From contig JAIRZA010000082.1 in NCBI GenBank assembly GCA_031267475.1, forward strand, positions 1 to 13,259: a stretch of 13,259 bases of DNA, read 5' to 3'. The notes beneath the pieces are model-generated. The model worked only from the letters and a program-made list of their open reading frames with translations. It ran no database searches and was not told where the DNA came from. This stretch comes from Spirochaetaceae bacterium. Its GTDB lineage: Bacteria; Spirochaetota; Spirochaetia; Treponematales; Breznakiellaceae. Of this stretch, positions 1-7,582 are shown piece by piece; position 1 is the stretch's first letter, and each line of letters opens with the position of its first letter. Made by a program: the position numbers and the translations under genes.

Positions 1-1
1 C

Positions 2-70
2 CGTCCGCATGAAGCGCTCGGTTTCTTGACGCCGCGCCATCAATATGGCGGCTCAGTTTTCCGCCACTCT
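2..70 (+). pseudogene. C-terminal tail of an rve-type transposase (partial, no own stop)
   Basis: In the frame beginning at base 2 the first residues read RPHEALGFLTPR. This matches the conserved end of the integrase catalytic core of IS3/IS481-type transposases, usually written RPHxALGxxTP. The other two forward frames hit stops within the first 30 bases, so this frame is the one that makes sense. The expected stop shortly after the motif is missing, and the frame stays open through the spacer into pckG. The gene begins outside the window, so whether the element is intact upstream cannot be seen. The right boundary given here is only where similarity to the motif fades. This could be a truncated insertion-sequence end or, less likely, a chance match in twelve residues. 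Confidence 0.5.
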
Positions 71-94
71 GGGAGTATCCATTCCTTATTTGGC

Positions 95-130
95 GGGTGT
101 GTCCTATTCATAGTGAGTACGGACACGCCC
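95..130 (+). promoter_or_regulatory. Long hairpin upstream of pckG
   Basis: Bases 95-104 pair with 121-130 (GGGTGTGTCC with GGACACGCCC). After a single bulged C at 120, bases 105-110 pair with 114-119 around a three-base loop. The two imperfect pairs are U-G wobbles when read as + strand RNA but would be A-C mismatches on the other strand, which favours a + strand transcript. No T-run follows directly, so it is not a standard terminator. It could be the right-hand inverted end of the insertion sequence suggested at 2-70, or a structure in a long pckG leader. Confidence 0.5.
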
Positions 131-171
131 TTGATGATTCCCGTGTTTTTCTCTATAGTTCATCTATTGAG

Positions 172-202
172 CTTGTTCAGAAACACCTGCTTGTTGAACA
201 AG
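172..202. promoter_or_regulatory. Operator-like inverted repeat before pckG
   Basis: CTTGTTCA (172-179) is the inverse of TGAACAAG (195-202). The right half also contains its own palindrome CTTGTT-G-AACAAG (190-202). The symmetry sits about 95-125 bases before the pckG start, where a repressor or activator could bind. No regulator is identified and the function is inference. Confidence 0.3.
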
Positions 203-255
203 AACTTTTCTATACAGTTGTTGTTTATAAAAACCTCAATTTTAGACAGCTCTAT

Positions 256-261
256 TATAAT
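256..261 (+). promoter_or_regulatory. pckG: Possible -10 box of pckG
   Basis: A perfect TATAAT lies 34 bases before the pckG start codon and would give a leader of roughly 28 bases. No convincing -35 box is found 16-18 bases upstream, so this is either an activator-dependent promoter or a chance match in AT-rich DNA. Confidence 0.3.
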
Positions 262-295
262 AACGAGCATTAAACCTGCTATGAAAGGAGTTAGC

Positions 296-2137
296 ATGAA
301 AGTAGATGAGTTAAAACACGCCGGATTAAAGAAGTGGATAAAGGAAGCGCAGACACTTATGACACCTGACGCGGTAGAGATTTGCGACGGCAGCCCCGCC
401 GAATATGACAAGATGATTAAAACCACCATTGACGCCGGACTAGCCACAGTCCTTGACAAGAACAGCCGCCCCGGAAGCGTACTATTCCGCTCCGACCCGT
501 CTGATGTGGCGCGTGTAGAGGATCGCACATATATCGCGAGTAAAAATAAAGACGACGCCGGGCCGACAAACAACTGGATAGACCCCGCGGAACTTAAAAA
601 AAAGATGAGCGCCCTGTACAAAGGATCGATGAAAGGACGCACCATGTATGTAATCCCGTTTTCCATGGGGCCGGTCGGCTCCGGCATAGCGAAAATCGGC
701 GTTGAAATTACAGACAGCCCCTATGTTGTAGCCAATATGCACATTATGGCGCGCGTAGGCTCTAAAGTTCTGGACACACTCGGAGAAGACGGCTTTTTTG
801 TACCTTGTTTTCATTCCGTCGGCAAACCGCTCGCCCCCGGTGAAACAGACAACGGAAAATGGCCCTGCGCCCCCATGTCGGACAAATATATCTCGCATTT
901 TCCTGAAACACGCGAAATTTGGTCTTACGGCTCCGGTTACGGCGGAAACGCACTGCTTGGCAAGAAATGCCTAGCGCTGCGCATCGCTTCCGTGCTTGCC
1001 CGCGATGAAGGCTGGCTCGCCGAGCATATGCTCATACTAAAAATCACAAATCCCAAAGGCGAAGTAAAATACATAGCCGGCGCGTTCCCCTCCGCTTGCG
1101 GGAAAACGAACCTCGCCATGCTAATCCCGACAATTCCGGGCTGGAAAGTCGAGACAGTCGGGGACGATATAGCATGGATGAAATTCGGGAAAGACGGCAG
1201 ACTCTACGCCATCAACCCCGAAGCCGGCTTCTTCGGAGTCGCGCCCGGCACGAACAACGAATCGAACCGGAACGCCATGGAGACCATAAAGGAAAACACC
1301 ATATTCACAAATTGCGGCCTAACAGAAGACGGCGATATTTGGTGGGAACAGATAGGATACGGCGCTTCGGGCAAAGAGATTACAGACTGGAAAGGAAATA
1401 AACGCCCCGCTCCAAAAACAGACAAGAGCCCCAAGGGGGAAGAGATAGCTCATCCAAACGCCCGTTTTACCGCTCCGGCAAAACAATGCCCCTGCATTGC
1501 GAAAGAATGGGAAGACCCCGCCGGCGTACCAATAAGCGCCTTCCTGTTTGGCGGACGCCGCCCTAAAACGATACCGCTGGTAAACCAGTCCAAGAACTGG
1601 ATACACGGCGTATTCATGGGCTCCATCGTTGGATCGGAAGTAACGGCTGCGGTGATTTCCGACCAAGTGGGACAGGTGCGCCGCGACCCGTTCGCCATGC
1701 TGCCGTTCTGCGGCTATAACATGGGCGACTATTTCAAACACTGGATAAAAATAGGCAAAACGGCGGAAGAGAACGGCTGGACGGATAAACTGCCAAAAAT
1801 CTTTTTTGTGAACTGGTTCCGCAAAAATGATCAAGACAAGTTTATATGGCCCGGCTACGGCGAAAATTCCCGTGTGCTTGCATGGATTTTTGACCGCTGC
1901 GACGGTAAAGGCAAATCGCTTGAAACACCCATAGGCACAGTACCCGCGCCGGACGCGATTGAACGCCCCGCCGGAGTGAGCGAGGCGGACATGGCGGAGC
2001 TTTTGCGCGTAGACATTGAGGGCTGGAAGAAAGAAATAGACGACGTGCGCAAGAATCATTATCCCAAATTCGGCGATCGCCTGCCCGGTGAATTAAAGAC
2101 CGAGCTTGACGCTATAGAAAAACGTCTTAACTCTTAA
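296..2137 (+). CDS. pckG: Phosphoenolpyruvate carboxykinase (GTP)
   Basis: This enzyme interconverts oxaloacetate + GTP and phosphoenolpyruvate + GDP + CO2. It acts in the cytoplasm and links the C4 acids to glycolysis or gluconeogenesis; in fermenters it can run toward oxaloacetate. The 613 residues fit the GTP-dependent family (about 600-620). Visible motifs are the P-loop with the reactive cysteine, GAFPSACGKTN at residues 262-272 (Cys268, Lys270), the metal-binding VGDDIAWMKF at about 288-297, the NPEAGFFGVAPGTN stretch after it, FLFGGRRPKT, and the C-terminal VNWFRKND nucleotide-site region. The start ATG was chosen because AAAGGAG (284-290) lies five bases upstream and the protein then begins with the usual short helix (MKVDELKHAG). 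The reading frame stays open far upstream, but that extension is not PEPCK-like. Transcription is probably single-gene. A perfect palindrome follows about 20 bases after the stop. Confidence 0.97.
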   Translation: MKVDELKHAGLKKWIKEAQTLMTPDAVEICDGSPAEYDKMIKTTIDAGLATVLDKNSRPGSVLFRSDPSDVARVEDRTYIASKNKDDAGPTNNWIDPAELKKKMSALYKGSMKGRTMYVIPFSMGPVGSGIAKIGVEITDSPYVVANMHIMARVGSKVLDTLGEDGFFVPCFHSVGKPLAPGETDNGKWPCAPMSDKYISHFPETREIWSYGSGYGGNALLGKKCLALRIASVLARDEGWLAEHMLILKITNPKGEVKYIAGAFPSACGKTNLAMLIPTIPGWKVETVGDDIAWMKFGKDGRLYAINPEAGFFGVAPGTNNESNRNAMETIKENTIFTNCGLTEDGDIWWEQIGYGASGKEITDWKGNKRPAPKTDKSPKGEEIAHPNARFTAPAKQCPCIAKEWEDPAGVPISAFLFGGRRPKTIPLVNQSKNWIHGVFMGSIVGSEVTAAVISDQVGQVRRDPFAMLPFCGYNMGDYFKHWIKIGKTAEENGWTDKLPKIFFVNWFRKNDQDKFIWPGYGENSRVLAWIFDRCDGKGKSLETPIGTVPAPDAIERPAGVSEADMAELLRVDIEGWKKEIDDVRKNHYPKFGDRLPGELKTELDAIEKRLNS

Positions 2138-2156
2138 AGAACAAACTGAACTAGGG

Positions 2157-2203
2157 CGCGACACCTGCGCAGGTGTCGCGTCGGCGCGGTACGCTTCCGC
2201 GCC
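2157..2203. repeat. Two adjacent palindromes between pckG and the glycosyltransferase gene
   Basis: Bases 2157-2180 form a perfect 24-bp palindrome with 12-base arms (CGCGACACCTGC and its inverse). Bases 2183-2189 and 2197-2203 form a second perfect 7-bp stem (GGCGCGG / CCGCGCC) with a seven-base loop. Neither is followed by a T-run, so they are not typical intrinsic terminators. They may act as transcript-end stabilisers or be copies of a dispersed palindromic repeat. Confidence 0.75.
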
Positions 2204-2224
2204 ACAGTTGACATGGAAGAACGA

Positions 2225-3070
2225 ATGATACCAAAGATCATACACTATTGCTGGCTGTCGAATGACCCCATACCAGCCGATTACCAGCGCTGCATGGCGA
2301 CATGGAAAGAAAAACTGCCCGATTATGAGTTTATGCTGTGGGATGCCGCGCGTTTTGATATGAACAGCGTGCTCTGGGTCAAGCAAGCCTTCGATGTAAA
2401 ACTTTACGCCTGCGCCGCGGACTACATACGTTTGTACGCGGTGTATTCGCACGGCGGCATTTACCTTGACATGGACATGGAAGTTGTAAAACCGTTTGGC
2501 GAATTGCTAAACGCGAACACTATGCTGGCGTATGAAAACCACATCGGACACAATGTTGAGGCCGGATGTTTTGGGGCTGAAATTAATAATCCGTATATAA
2601 AAAAATGTATGGACTATTTTGAGGAAACCCCATTTTTTGATCCCGCCTTACTGCCGAAGGTATTGGACCTGCCGCAGTCTAAACGGCATAAGTTTATTGA
2701 TCCGCTGATTTTGCCGGAGATCATGAAAGACGCCGCCGAAAAATACTTTTCGGCGGATGAATTGCATTTTTATCCGCCCGACTATTTTACCGCAAAAAAT
2801 ATAGTAACCGGAAAAATCGAGGCGACGGATAATACTTTTACGATTCATCATTTTGCGGCTCAGTATCATTCCGAGGAGTGGCGCAAAAACCGAATTGCCG
2901 AACAGAGCATCCGCGCCTCGTTTGGCGAAAAAACAAAGCTGTCAAAAATAATACTTGTAATACGGGGCGCGGCGCAGCGTGTCAAGCGGTACGGATTTTT
3001 TACCGCGGCGCGTTATTACATTGACAGATTCATCCTACATAAAAGAAGCTGGGAAGGCTTGGATTTTTAA
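2225..3070 (+). CDS. DXD-motif glycosyltransferase (GT32 / capsular polysaccharide type)
   Basis: The predicted product transfers a sugar from a nucleotide-sugar donor, probably to a cell-surface glycan or glycolipid; acceptor and sugar are unknown. The N-terminus IPKIIHYCWLS (residues 2-12) is the hallmark opening of this family. The core YAVYSHGGIYLDMDMEV carries the metal-binding D82-M83-D84, with the acidic region and AGCFGAE-like segment following. There is no signal peptide or clear membrane helix, so it is likely cytoplasmic or peripheral. ATG 2225 was chosen over the in-frame ATG at 2213 because it gives the family's usual N-terminus and has GGAAGA (2215-2220) four bases upstream. The 281 residues are typical for a small enzyme of this group. 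It follows pckG at a distance of 87 bases, across two hairpins, and does not belong to an evident polysaccharide cluster here. Confidence 0.85.
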   Translation: MIPKIIHYCWLSNDPIPADYQRCMATWKEKLPDYEFMLWDAARFDMNSVLWVKQAFDVKLYACAADYIRLYAVYSHGGIYLDMDMEVVKPFGELLNANTMLAYENHIGHNVEAGCFGAEINNPYIKKCMDYFEETPFFDPALLPKVLDLPQSKRHKFIDPLILPEIMKDAAEKYFSADELHFYPPDYFTAKNIVTGKIEATDNTFTIHHFAAQYHSEEWRKNRIAEQSIRASFGEKTKLSKIILVIRGAAQRVKRYGFFTAARYYIDRFILHKRSWEGLDF

Positions 3071-3077
3071 CACGGCA

Positions 3078-3144
3078 GCGGACTTGAGAGGCAGCACGGT
3101 TGGTTGTCGAACAAGTCCATTATATTCGTCCGCTTGTTTTTTTT
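3078..3144 (+). terminator. Candidate terminator after the glycosyltransferase gene
   Basis: GCGGAC (3078-3083) pairs with GTCCGC (3128-3133), followed by TTG and a run of eight T. Two other pairings compete with it: GGACTTG (3080-3086) with CAAGTCC (3112-3118), and AACAAG (3110-3115) with CTTGTT (3133-3138). The loop of the first stem is long, so the strength of termination is uncertain. The alternative folds resemble an attenuator but no leader peptide is seen. Confidence 0.35.
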
Positions 3145-3161
3145 CATTTGCCGGATATAAT
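3134..3161 (+). promoter_or_regulatory. Putative promoter of yhdT-panF
   Basis: TTGTTT (3134-3139) and TATAAT (3156-3161) are separated by 16 bases. The predicted start of transcription (about 3168) falls only a few bases before the yhdT ATG at 3171, so the first gene would be leaderless or almost so. This agrees with the lack of a ribosome binding site before yhdT. Confidence 0.45.
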
Positions 3162-3170
3162 TGTGCAGTA

Positions 3171-3434
3171 ATGACATACAAAGAAAAATTTATTCAGATG
3201 AACAAAGAAGCCGCCGCCACAGCGGTTTCCATTGCCGTCATTGCCGCGTTCTGGTGGATAAGCGGCTTTGCGCTGGAAAAGATAAACTTTACCGTGTTCT
3301 ATATGCCGGGATGGTTTGTTGTAAGCTGCGCGGGCTCTTTTATCTTGTCTGTGTGCGCCGCTGTATTTTTGGTAAAAAAAGTCTACAAAAATTTTAGCTT
3401 GTCAGACGAAACCGTTGAAAGCGGCGCGGCGTAA
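3171..3434 (+). CDS. yhdT: YhdT-family small membrane protein (DUF997), partner of PanF
   Basis: This 87-residue inner-membrane protein belongs to the family encoded next to panF in many bacteria and often annotated as the small subunit of the sodium/pantothenate symporter. Its exact role is not established. The opening KFIQMNKEA resembles FVQAHKEA of the E. coli protein as I recall it. Two membrane helices are visible at about residues 14-36 and 45-68, followed by a short charged tail (VKKVYKNFSLSDE). ATG 3171 is preferred because it restores this N-terminus; the in-frame ATG at 3198 would remove the conserved segment. No Shine-Dalgarno is seen. The stop is five bases before the panF start, so the two genes are almost certainly cotranscribed and translationally coupled. 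Confidence 0.8.
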   Translation: MTYKEKFIQMNKEAAATAVSIAVIAAFWWISGFALEKINFTVFYMPGWFVVSCAGSFILSVCAAVFLVKKVYKNFSLSDETVESGAA

Positions 3435-3439
3435 AAAAT

Positions 3440-4918
3440 TTGAACACAATACTCACACTTATCCCCATATTCATTTTCCTCGTCATACTGCTTGGCGTTG
3501 GTTTTTTTGCCAGACAAAAAGGAAAAAGCAGCGGCGGCAATTTTTCAAGCGAATATTTTATCGGGTCGCGCAGCTTGGGCGGTTTTGTCTTCGCCATGAC
3601 CTTCGTCGCGACATACAGCTCCGTTTCCAGTTTTGTAGGCGGCCCCGGACTTGCTTGGAGTCATGGTTTTGGCTGGGTTTACTATGCGTCAATACAAATC
3701 ATTTCCGTAATGATGGTCATGGGCATTGTAGGGAAAAAAATAGCCATTTTAGGAAGAAAACTAGGCGCGGTAACAGTAATCGATATAATCCGCGCGCGTT
3801 ATTCCAGCGATGTTTTGGCAAACATATCCGCCGTGGTCATAGTTGTTTTCTTCACGGCGATGATGGCGGCGCAGTACACCGGAGGAGCGAATCTTTTCGC
3901 GGCGGCGGCGAATGTTGATTACACGGCGGGGCTTGCGCTCTTTGCGATTGTCGTGGTTATTTACACCTCCATAGGCGGCTTTCGCGGGGTAGCCCTTACC
4001 GACACAATATGCGCCGTTGTGATGTTGCTTTGCGTGGCGATAACCGGTTTTGCGATACTGCATTCTGGCGGCGGCCTTGCCGGAATCATGAAAAAAATCA
4101 ACACCGAACCGGTTTTGCTGGAGGTGCGGTCGGGCGGCAGACTTTCTGTACCCTTCTTGCTTTCCCAGTGGCTGCTTTGCGGTGTCTGCACACTGGGTCT
4201 GCCTCAATCTCTTGTACGCAGCCTTAGCTTCAAAGACAGCCGCGCTTTGCACCGCGCCATGATATACGGCACTGTGGTTATCGGCATCATGATGATAGGT
4301 ATGCACCTTTTAGGAGTGCTTTCACGCGGTGTAATAACGGAGCTTCCGGCTGGTAAAACGACAGACTCTATAATGCCAACGTTAATAGTTCAAAAATTGC
4401 CCCCGTTGCTTGCGGGCTTTGCCATAATCGGCACACTGGCAGCCACAATGTCAACCGTTTCATCATTATTGATAACGGCCTCATCTTCTATAATCAAAGA
4501 CCTATGGCTGCGTTACAGCTCAAAACGCGCCGCGCCGCCCAACGACAGGCAGATACGGCGTTTTTCCATGCTTATAACATTCTTGCTTGGACTAATTTCT
4601 TTGCTAATTGCGGTGAAGCCGCCTTCTGTGATTGTTTGGATAAATCTTTTTGCTTTTGGCGGCTTGGAAAGCGCCTTTTTTTGGACATTCCTGCTTGGGC
4701 TGTTTTGGAAAAGGGCAAACGCTACAGGCGCGATTCTAGCGATGTCCGGCGGAGTTGTTTCATACTGCATCGCCATGGCTCTGCGGCTGCCGCTGGGCGG
4801 CAGCCATCAAATCGTGATAGGCATAGGCGCGGCTCTTGTTCTGTTTATCGCGGGCAGTCTGCTGGGCAAGCCGCAGGACGAAAAGACTCTTAGGCTGTTT
4901 TTCCCCGAAAAATTTTAA
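3440..4918 (+). CDS. panF: Sodium/pantothenate symporter
   Basis: This sodium:solute symporter family protein takes up pantothenate (vitamin B5, the coenzyme A precursor) with Na+ across the cytoplasmic membrane. The 492 residues are close to E. coli PanF (about 483). EYFIGSRSLGG at residues 38-48, followed by AMTFVATYSSVSSFVGGPG (about 52-70), mirrors the PanF signature, as do the later segments GLPQSLVR, KDSRALHR and KPPSVIVWINLFAFGGLE. About 12-13 hydrophobic helices are apparent. The start codon is TTG, just after the yhdT stop. No ATG gives a full first helix, and only a weak purine-rich stretch precedes it, so translation probably depends on coupling to yhdT. Pairing with yhdT supports pantothenate over other SSS substrates such as proline. 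The gene ends convergent to leuS, 92 bases apart. Confidence 0.92.
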   Translation: MNTILTLIPIFIFLVILLGVGFFARQKGKSSGGNFSSEYFIGSRSLGGFVFAMTFVATYSSVSSFVGGPGLAWSHGFGWVYYASIQIISVMMVMGIVGKKIAILGRKLGAVTVIDIIRARYSSDVLANISAVVIVVFFTAMMAAQYTGGANLFAAAANVDYTAGLALFAIVVVIYTSIGGFRGVALTDTICAVVMLLCVAITGFAILHSGGGLAGIMKKINTEPVLLEVRSGGRLSVPFLLSQWLLCGVCTLGLPQSLVRSLSFKDSRALHRAMIYGTVVIGIMMIGMHLLGVLSRGVITELPAGKTTDSIMPTLIVQKLPPLLAGFAIIGTLAATMSTVSSLLITASSSIIKDLWLRYSSKRAAPPNDRQIRRFSMLITFLLGLISLLIAVKPPSVIVWINLFAFGGLESAFFWTFLLGLFWKRANATGAILAMSGGVVSYCIAMALRLPLGGSHQIVIGIGAALVLFIAGSLLGKPQDEKTLRLFFPEKF

Positions 4919-4922
4919 CCGC

Positions 4923-4976
4923 CGGCAATGGCCGCGGCTATTGCCGCGACACGCCTGCGGCGGCAGCAGTCCGCCG
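4923..4976. terminator. GC-rich hairpins between convergent panF and leuS
   Basis: Bases 4923-4946 form an almost perfect palindrome (CGGCAATGGCC with GGCTATTGCCG, one G-T pair). Bases 4958-4963 and 4971-4976 form a second stem (CGGCGG / CCGCCG, seven-base loop). They occupy most of the space between two convergent genes, where a bidirectional terminator is expected, but no T-run directly follows on either strand. Termination is inferred from position and symmetry only. Confidence 0.5.
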
Positions 4977-5010
4977 GCGTTGACCGCCAAGCGCGGGCTG
5001 AAAAATCCGG

Positions 5011-7494
5011 TTATTTTATCACGATGTTTACCAGCTTGTCAGGCACGGCGATTATCTTGACGACGGTTTTTCCTTCCAGCCATTTTTGTACTATCGCGGA
5101 GGAAAACGCGGTCTTTTCGAGGATTTCCTTTGATGTTCCCGCCGCGGCGGAAAACTTATCCCTTATTTTCCCGTTTACCTGCACAACTATCGTAACCTCG
5201 TCGTCCGCGGCAAGCGCTTCATCGTAAGACGGCCACGCGGCGCTTGAGACTGAGCCCGTACGCCCCAGTTTTTCCCAAAGCTCCTCTCCAAGATGAGGCG
5301 CGTAAGCCGCCAGCATGACGACAAGCGGCTCCCACAACGCTTCGGGTACGGCGGTCAATTTTGCCAGCTCCGTAGAATATATCATCATCTGGCTTATCGC
5401 CGTGTTAAAATTCAAAGTTTCTGTATCGGCGCTCACTTTTTTTATCGTTTTATGCAGCAGCCGGACAACAGCGCCGCCCGCCGCCGCGGATGCGCCATCA
5501 TCCGTTGGTTTAACTACTTTTTCATGTATGCTCCAAATCCTGTCTAAAAAGCGGGTTACACCGACAAGACCGGCGGTCATCCACGGTTTGCTCACTTCTA
5601 GCGGACCCATAAACATCTCGTACACGCGCATCGCGTCCGCGCCGTACTGCTCGATAATCGTGTCCGGATTCACCACATTGCCAAGACTTTTGCTCATCTT
5701 TTGGTTGTCTTCTCCAAGTATCATGCCCTGATTCACAAGACGCTGAAACGGCTCCGCCGTGTTTACAAGCCCCATGTCGAACAAGACTTTGTGCCAAAAA
5801 CGGCTGTACAAAAGGTGCAGGACGGCGTGCTCCGTGCCGCCGACATACAAGTCAACCGGCACCCAGTAGTCGATTTTATCCCGTCCGGCAAAAACCTTGT
5901 CGTTGCGCGGATCAAGATAGCGCAGGTAGTACCAGCACGAACCAGCCCACTGCGGCATGGTATTTGTCTCGCGCTTTGCCGGCCTTCCGCAGCGCGGGCA
6001 GTTTGTATTCACCCACTCCGTCATCTTGGCCAAAGGCGATTCGCCTGTGCCGCTCGGCTCGTAAGATTCAACATCGGGCAAAAGCAGCGGCAGACTGTCT
6101 TCCGGCAGCGGGACAACTCCGCACACTTCACAGTGCGTCAGCGGTATGGGCTCGCCCCAGTAACGCTGCCGGCTGAATACCCAGTCGCGGAGCTTGTAGT
6201 TCACCGCCTTTTTTCCCAGCCCCCGCTCCTCCAGCCACGCCGTAACTTTAACCTTGGCCTCAGCCGTAGGCAGTCCGTCGAACAGACCGGAGTTGACGCA
6301 GTATCCGTCTCCTGTAACACATGAAGAGGGGACGGCGCCGTCCCGCCCCGCGGAAGCCGGCGGAGACTTTTGATTAGACGCGCCGGTATTTTCCGTTTCG
6401 CCGACAACCTGAATAATGGGCAGGTCGAAAGTTTTCGCAAATTCCCAGTCGCGCTCGTCGTGCGCCGGGACAGCCATTATTGCGCCCGTGCCATAAGAAA
6501 TCAAGACATAATCCGCTATCCAAATAGGAATTTTGGCATTGTTCACAGGATTTATCGCATAAGCGCCTGTAAAAACACCCGTCTTTTCCTTGGCAAGCCC
6601 CGTTCGCTCCAGATCGCTTTTCTTGGCGGCGCTCTCGATATATGCGTTTACAGCGGGGCGCTGCGCGGCGCTTGTAATCTTGATTGCAAGCGGATGTTCG
6701 GGCGCAAGCACCATGTAAGTCGCGCCGAACAAGGTGTCGGGGCGGGTTGTGTAGATTACAAGTTTATCATCCGCGCCCTCAATGCTAAAAACTACATCCG
6801 CGCCTTCGCTGCGGCCTATCCAGTTGCGCTGCATAAGTTTAACGGGTTCAGGCCAGTCCAGCGTATCAAGATCTTCAAGAAGGCGCTCGGCGTAAGCGGT
6901 GATGCGCAGCATCCATTGCCTTATGCGCTTGCGCGTTACTTTTGTGTGGCAGCGCTCGCATTCGCCGTCTTTTACCTCTTCGTTGGCGAGTCCGGTTTTG
7001 CAGGAGGGACACCAGTTAATCGGGCTTTCAGCCTCGTAAGCAAGGCCTTTTTCGTATAATTTAAGGAATATCCACTGCGTCCAGCGATAGTATTCCGGAC
7101 TTGACGTAGTTACCTCACGGTCCCAATCGTAGGAAAAACCGAGCTTTTTTATCTGAGTCCGGAAATGCTTGATGTTGTCCGCCGTCGTTTTTGCCGGATG
7201 CTGTCCGGTTTTTATCGCGTAGTTTTCGGCGGGCAGGCCGAATGAGTCAAAGCCCATTGGATGCAGCACATTAAAGCCTTTGGCGCGAAGGAAGCGGCAG
7301 TATATGTCTGTCGCGGTGTAGCCCTCCGGGTGTCCAACGTGGAGTCCCTGCGAAGACGGGTACGGAAACATATCGAGTACATAGCGCCGCTTTTCTTTGG
7401 GCGTGGAGGGGTCTTCCATAGCGTGAAAGCTCTTGTGCTCGTCCCAGTAGCGCCGCCACTTTGGTTCTATTGTTTCAAATGGATATTTTGGCAT
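5011..7494 (-). CDS. leuS: Leucyl-tRNA synthetase
   Basis: This class I aminoacyl-tRNA synthetase charges tRNA-Leu with leucine in the cytoplasm using ATP; it is essential. The 827 residues match bacterial LeuRS. The HIGH-type motif is LHVGHPEG (His52, His55). Two zinc-type cysteine clusters follow: CPSC...CERC near 158-182 and CEVC/CPRC further on. The editing (CP1) domain includes TTRPDTLFGATY and GTGAIMAVPAHDERD. KMSKS is at 599-603, and VQVNGKIRDK lies in the C-terminal domain. The start is supported by AAAAGGGA six bases upstream. Between LPIIQVVGE and CVNSGLFDGL the protein carries a longer linker than I recall for E. coli, containing GRDGAVPSS encoded over a 16-bp palindrome. A 24-codon ORF ends 13 bases before the start. 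leuS is probably transcribed with that ORF, perhaps also with the upstream nuclease-fold gene. Confidence 0.98.
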   Translation of the reverse strand: MPKYPFETIEPKWRRYWDEHKSFHAMEDPSTPKEKRRYVLDMFPYPSSQGLHVGHPEGYTATDIYCRFLRAKGFNVLHPMGFDSFGLPAENYAIKTGQHPAKTTADNIKHFRTQIKKLGFSYDWDREVTTSSPEYYRWTQWIFLKLYEKGLAYEAESPINWCPSCKTGLANEEVKDGECERCHTKVTRKRIRQWMLRITAYAERLLEDLDTLDWPEPVKLMQRNWIGRSEGADVVFSIEGADDKLVIYTTRPDTLFGATYMVLAPEHPLAIKITSAAQRPAVNAYIESAAKKSDLERTGLAKEKTGVFTGAYAINPVNNAKIPIWIADYVLISYGTGAIMAVPAHDERDWEFAKTFDLPIIQVVGETENTGASNQKSPPASAGRDGAVPSSCVTGDGYCVNSGLFDGLPTAEAKVKVTAWLEERGLGKKAVNYKLRDWVFSRQRYWGEPIPLTHCEVCGVVPLPEDSLPLLLPDVESYEPSGTGESPLAKMTEWVNTNCPRCGRPAKRETNTMPQWAGSCWYYLRYLDPRNDKVFAGRDKIDYWVPVDLYVGGTEHAVLHLLYSRFWHKVLFDMGLVNTAEPFQRLVNQGMILGEDNQKMSKSLGNVVNPDTIIEQYGADAMRVYEMFMGPLEVSKPWMTAGLVGVTRFLDRIWSIHEKVVKPTDDGASAAAGGAVVRLLHKTIKKVSADTETLNFNTAISQMMIYSTELAKLTAVPEALWEPLVVMLAAYAPHLGEELWEKLGRTGSVSSAAWPSYDEALAADDEVTIVVQVNGKIRDKFSAAAGTSKEILEKTAFSSAIVQKWLEGKTVVKIIAVPDKLVNIVIK
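6329..6344. repeat. 16-bp perfect palindrome inside leuS
   Basis: GGGACGGCGCCGTCCC is self-complementary and lies in codons 384-389 of leuS (RDGAVP), in the variable linker after the editing domain. It may be the core of a short repeat inserted in frame, like the palindromic elements known within rickettsial genes. The local linker is rich in Ser, Ala, Pro and Gly, as expected for a tolerated surface loop. Confidence 0.6.
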
Positions 7495-7507
7495 GATAAT
7501 TCCCTTT

Positions 7508-7582
7508 TCACTTCAAAAATACACCTTGCGACAGCGCCTCGTCTTTGTAAAGCAGTTCCACCGTTACTTTGTTTTTCTTCAT
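7508..7582 (-). CDS. 24-codon mini-ORF ahead of leuS (leader peptide or gene remnant)
   Basis: An ATG at 7582-7580 opens a reading frame of 24 codons ending with TGA at 7510-7508. It reads MKKNKVTVELLYKDEALSQG and four further residues. No good Shine-Dalgarno precedes it. Its stop falls just upstream of the leuS ribosome binding site, 13 bases before the leuS ATG, so translation of this ORF could influence leuS initiation. Four of 24 residues are Leu, including one adjacent pair, which is suggestive but not the dense Leu run of a classic attenuator. It could equally be a degraded remnant of a longer gene. No terminator or antiterminator pair was seen in this 115-base spacer. Confidence 0.3.
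   Translation of the reverse strand: MKKNKVTVELLYKDEALSQGVFLK

Noticed and set aside
26..295. N-terminal extension of pckG by 90 codons
   Set aside because: The segment has no PEPCK similarity, contains a strong hairpin and a TATAAT, and a good ribosome binding site marks ATG 296.
1319..2059. Long antisense reading frame across pckG
   Set aside because: It is a shadow of the strongly conserved pckG frame, with no family similarity or start signals.
2208..2213. Consensus TTGACA before the glycosyltransferase gene
   Set aside because: No -10 box lies at a usable distance, and the site overlaps the ribosome binding region.
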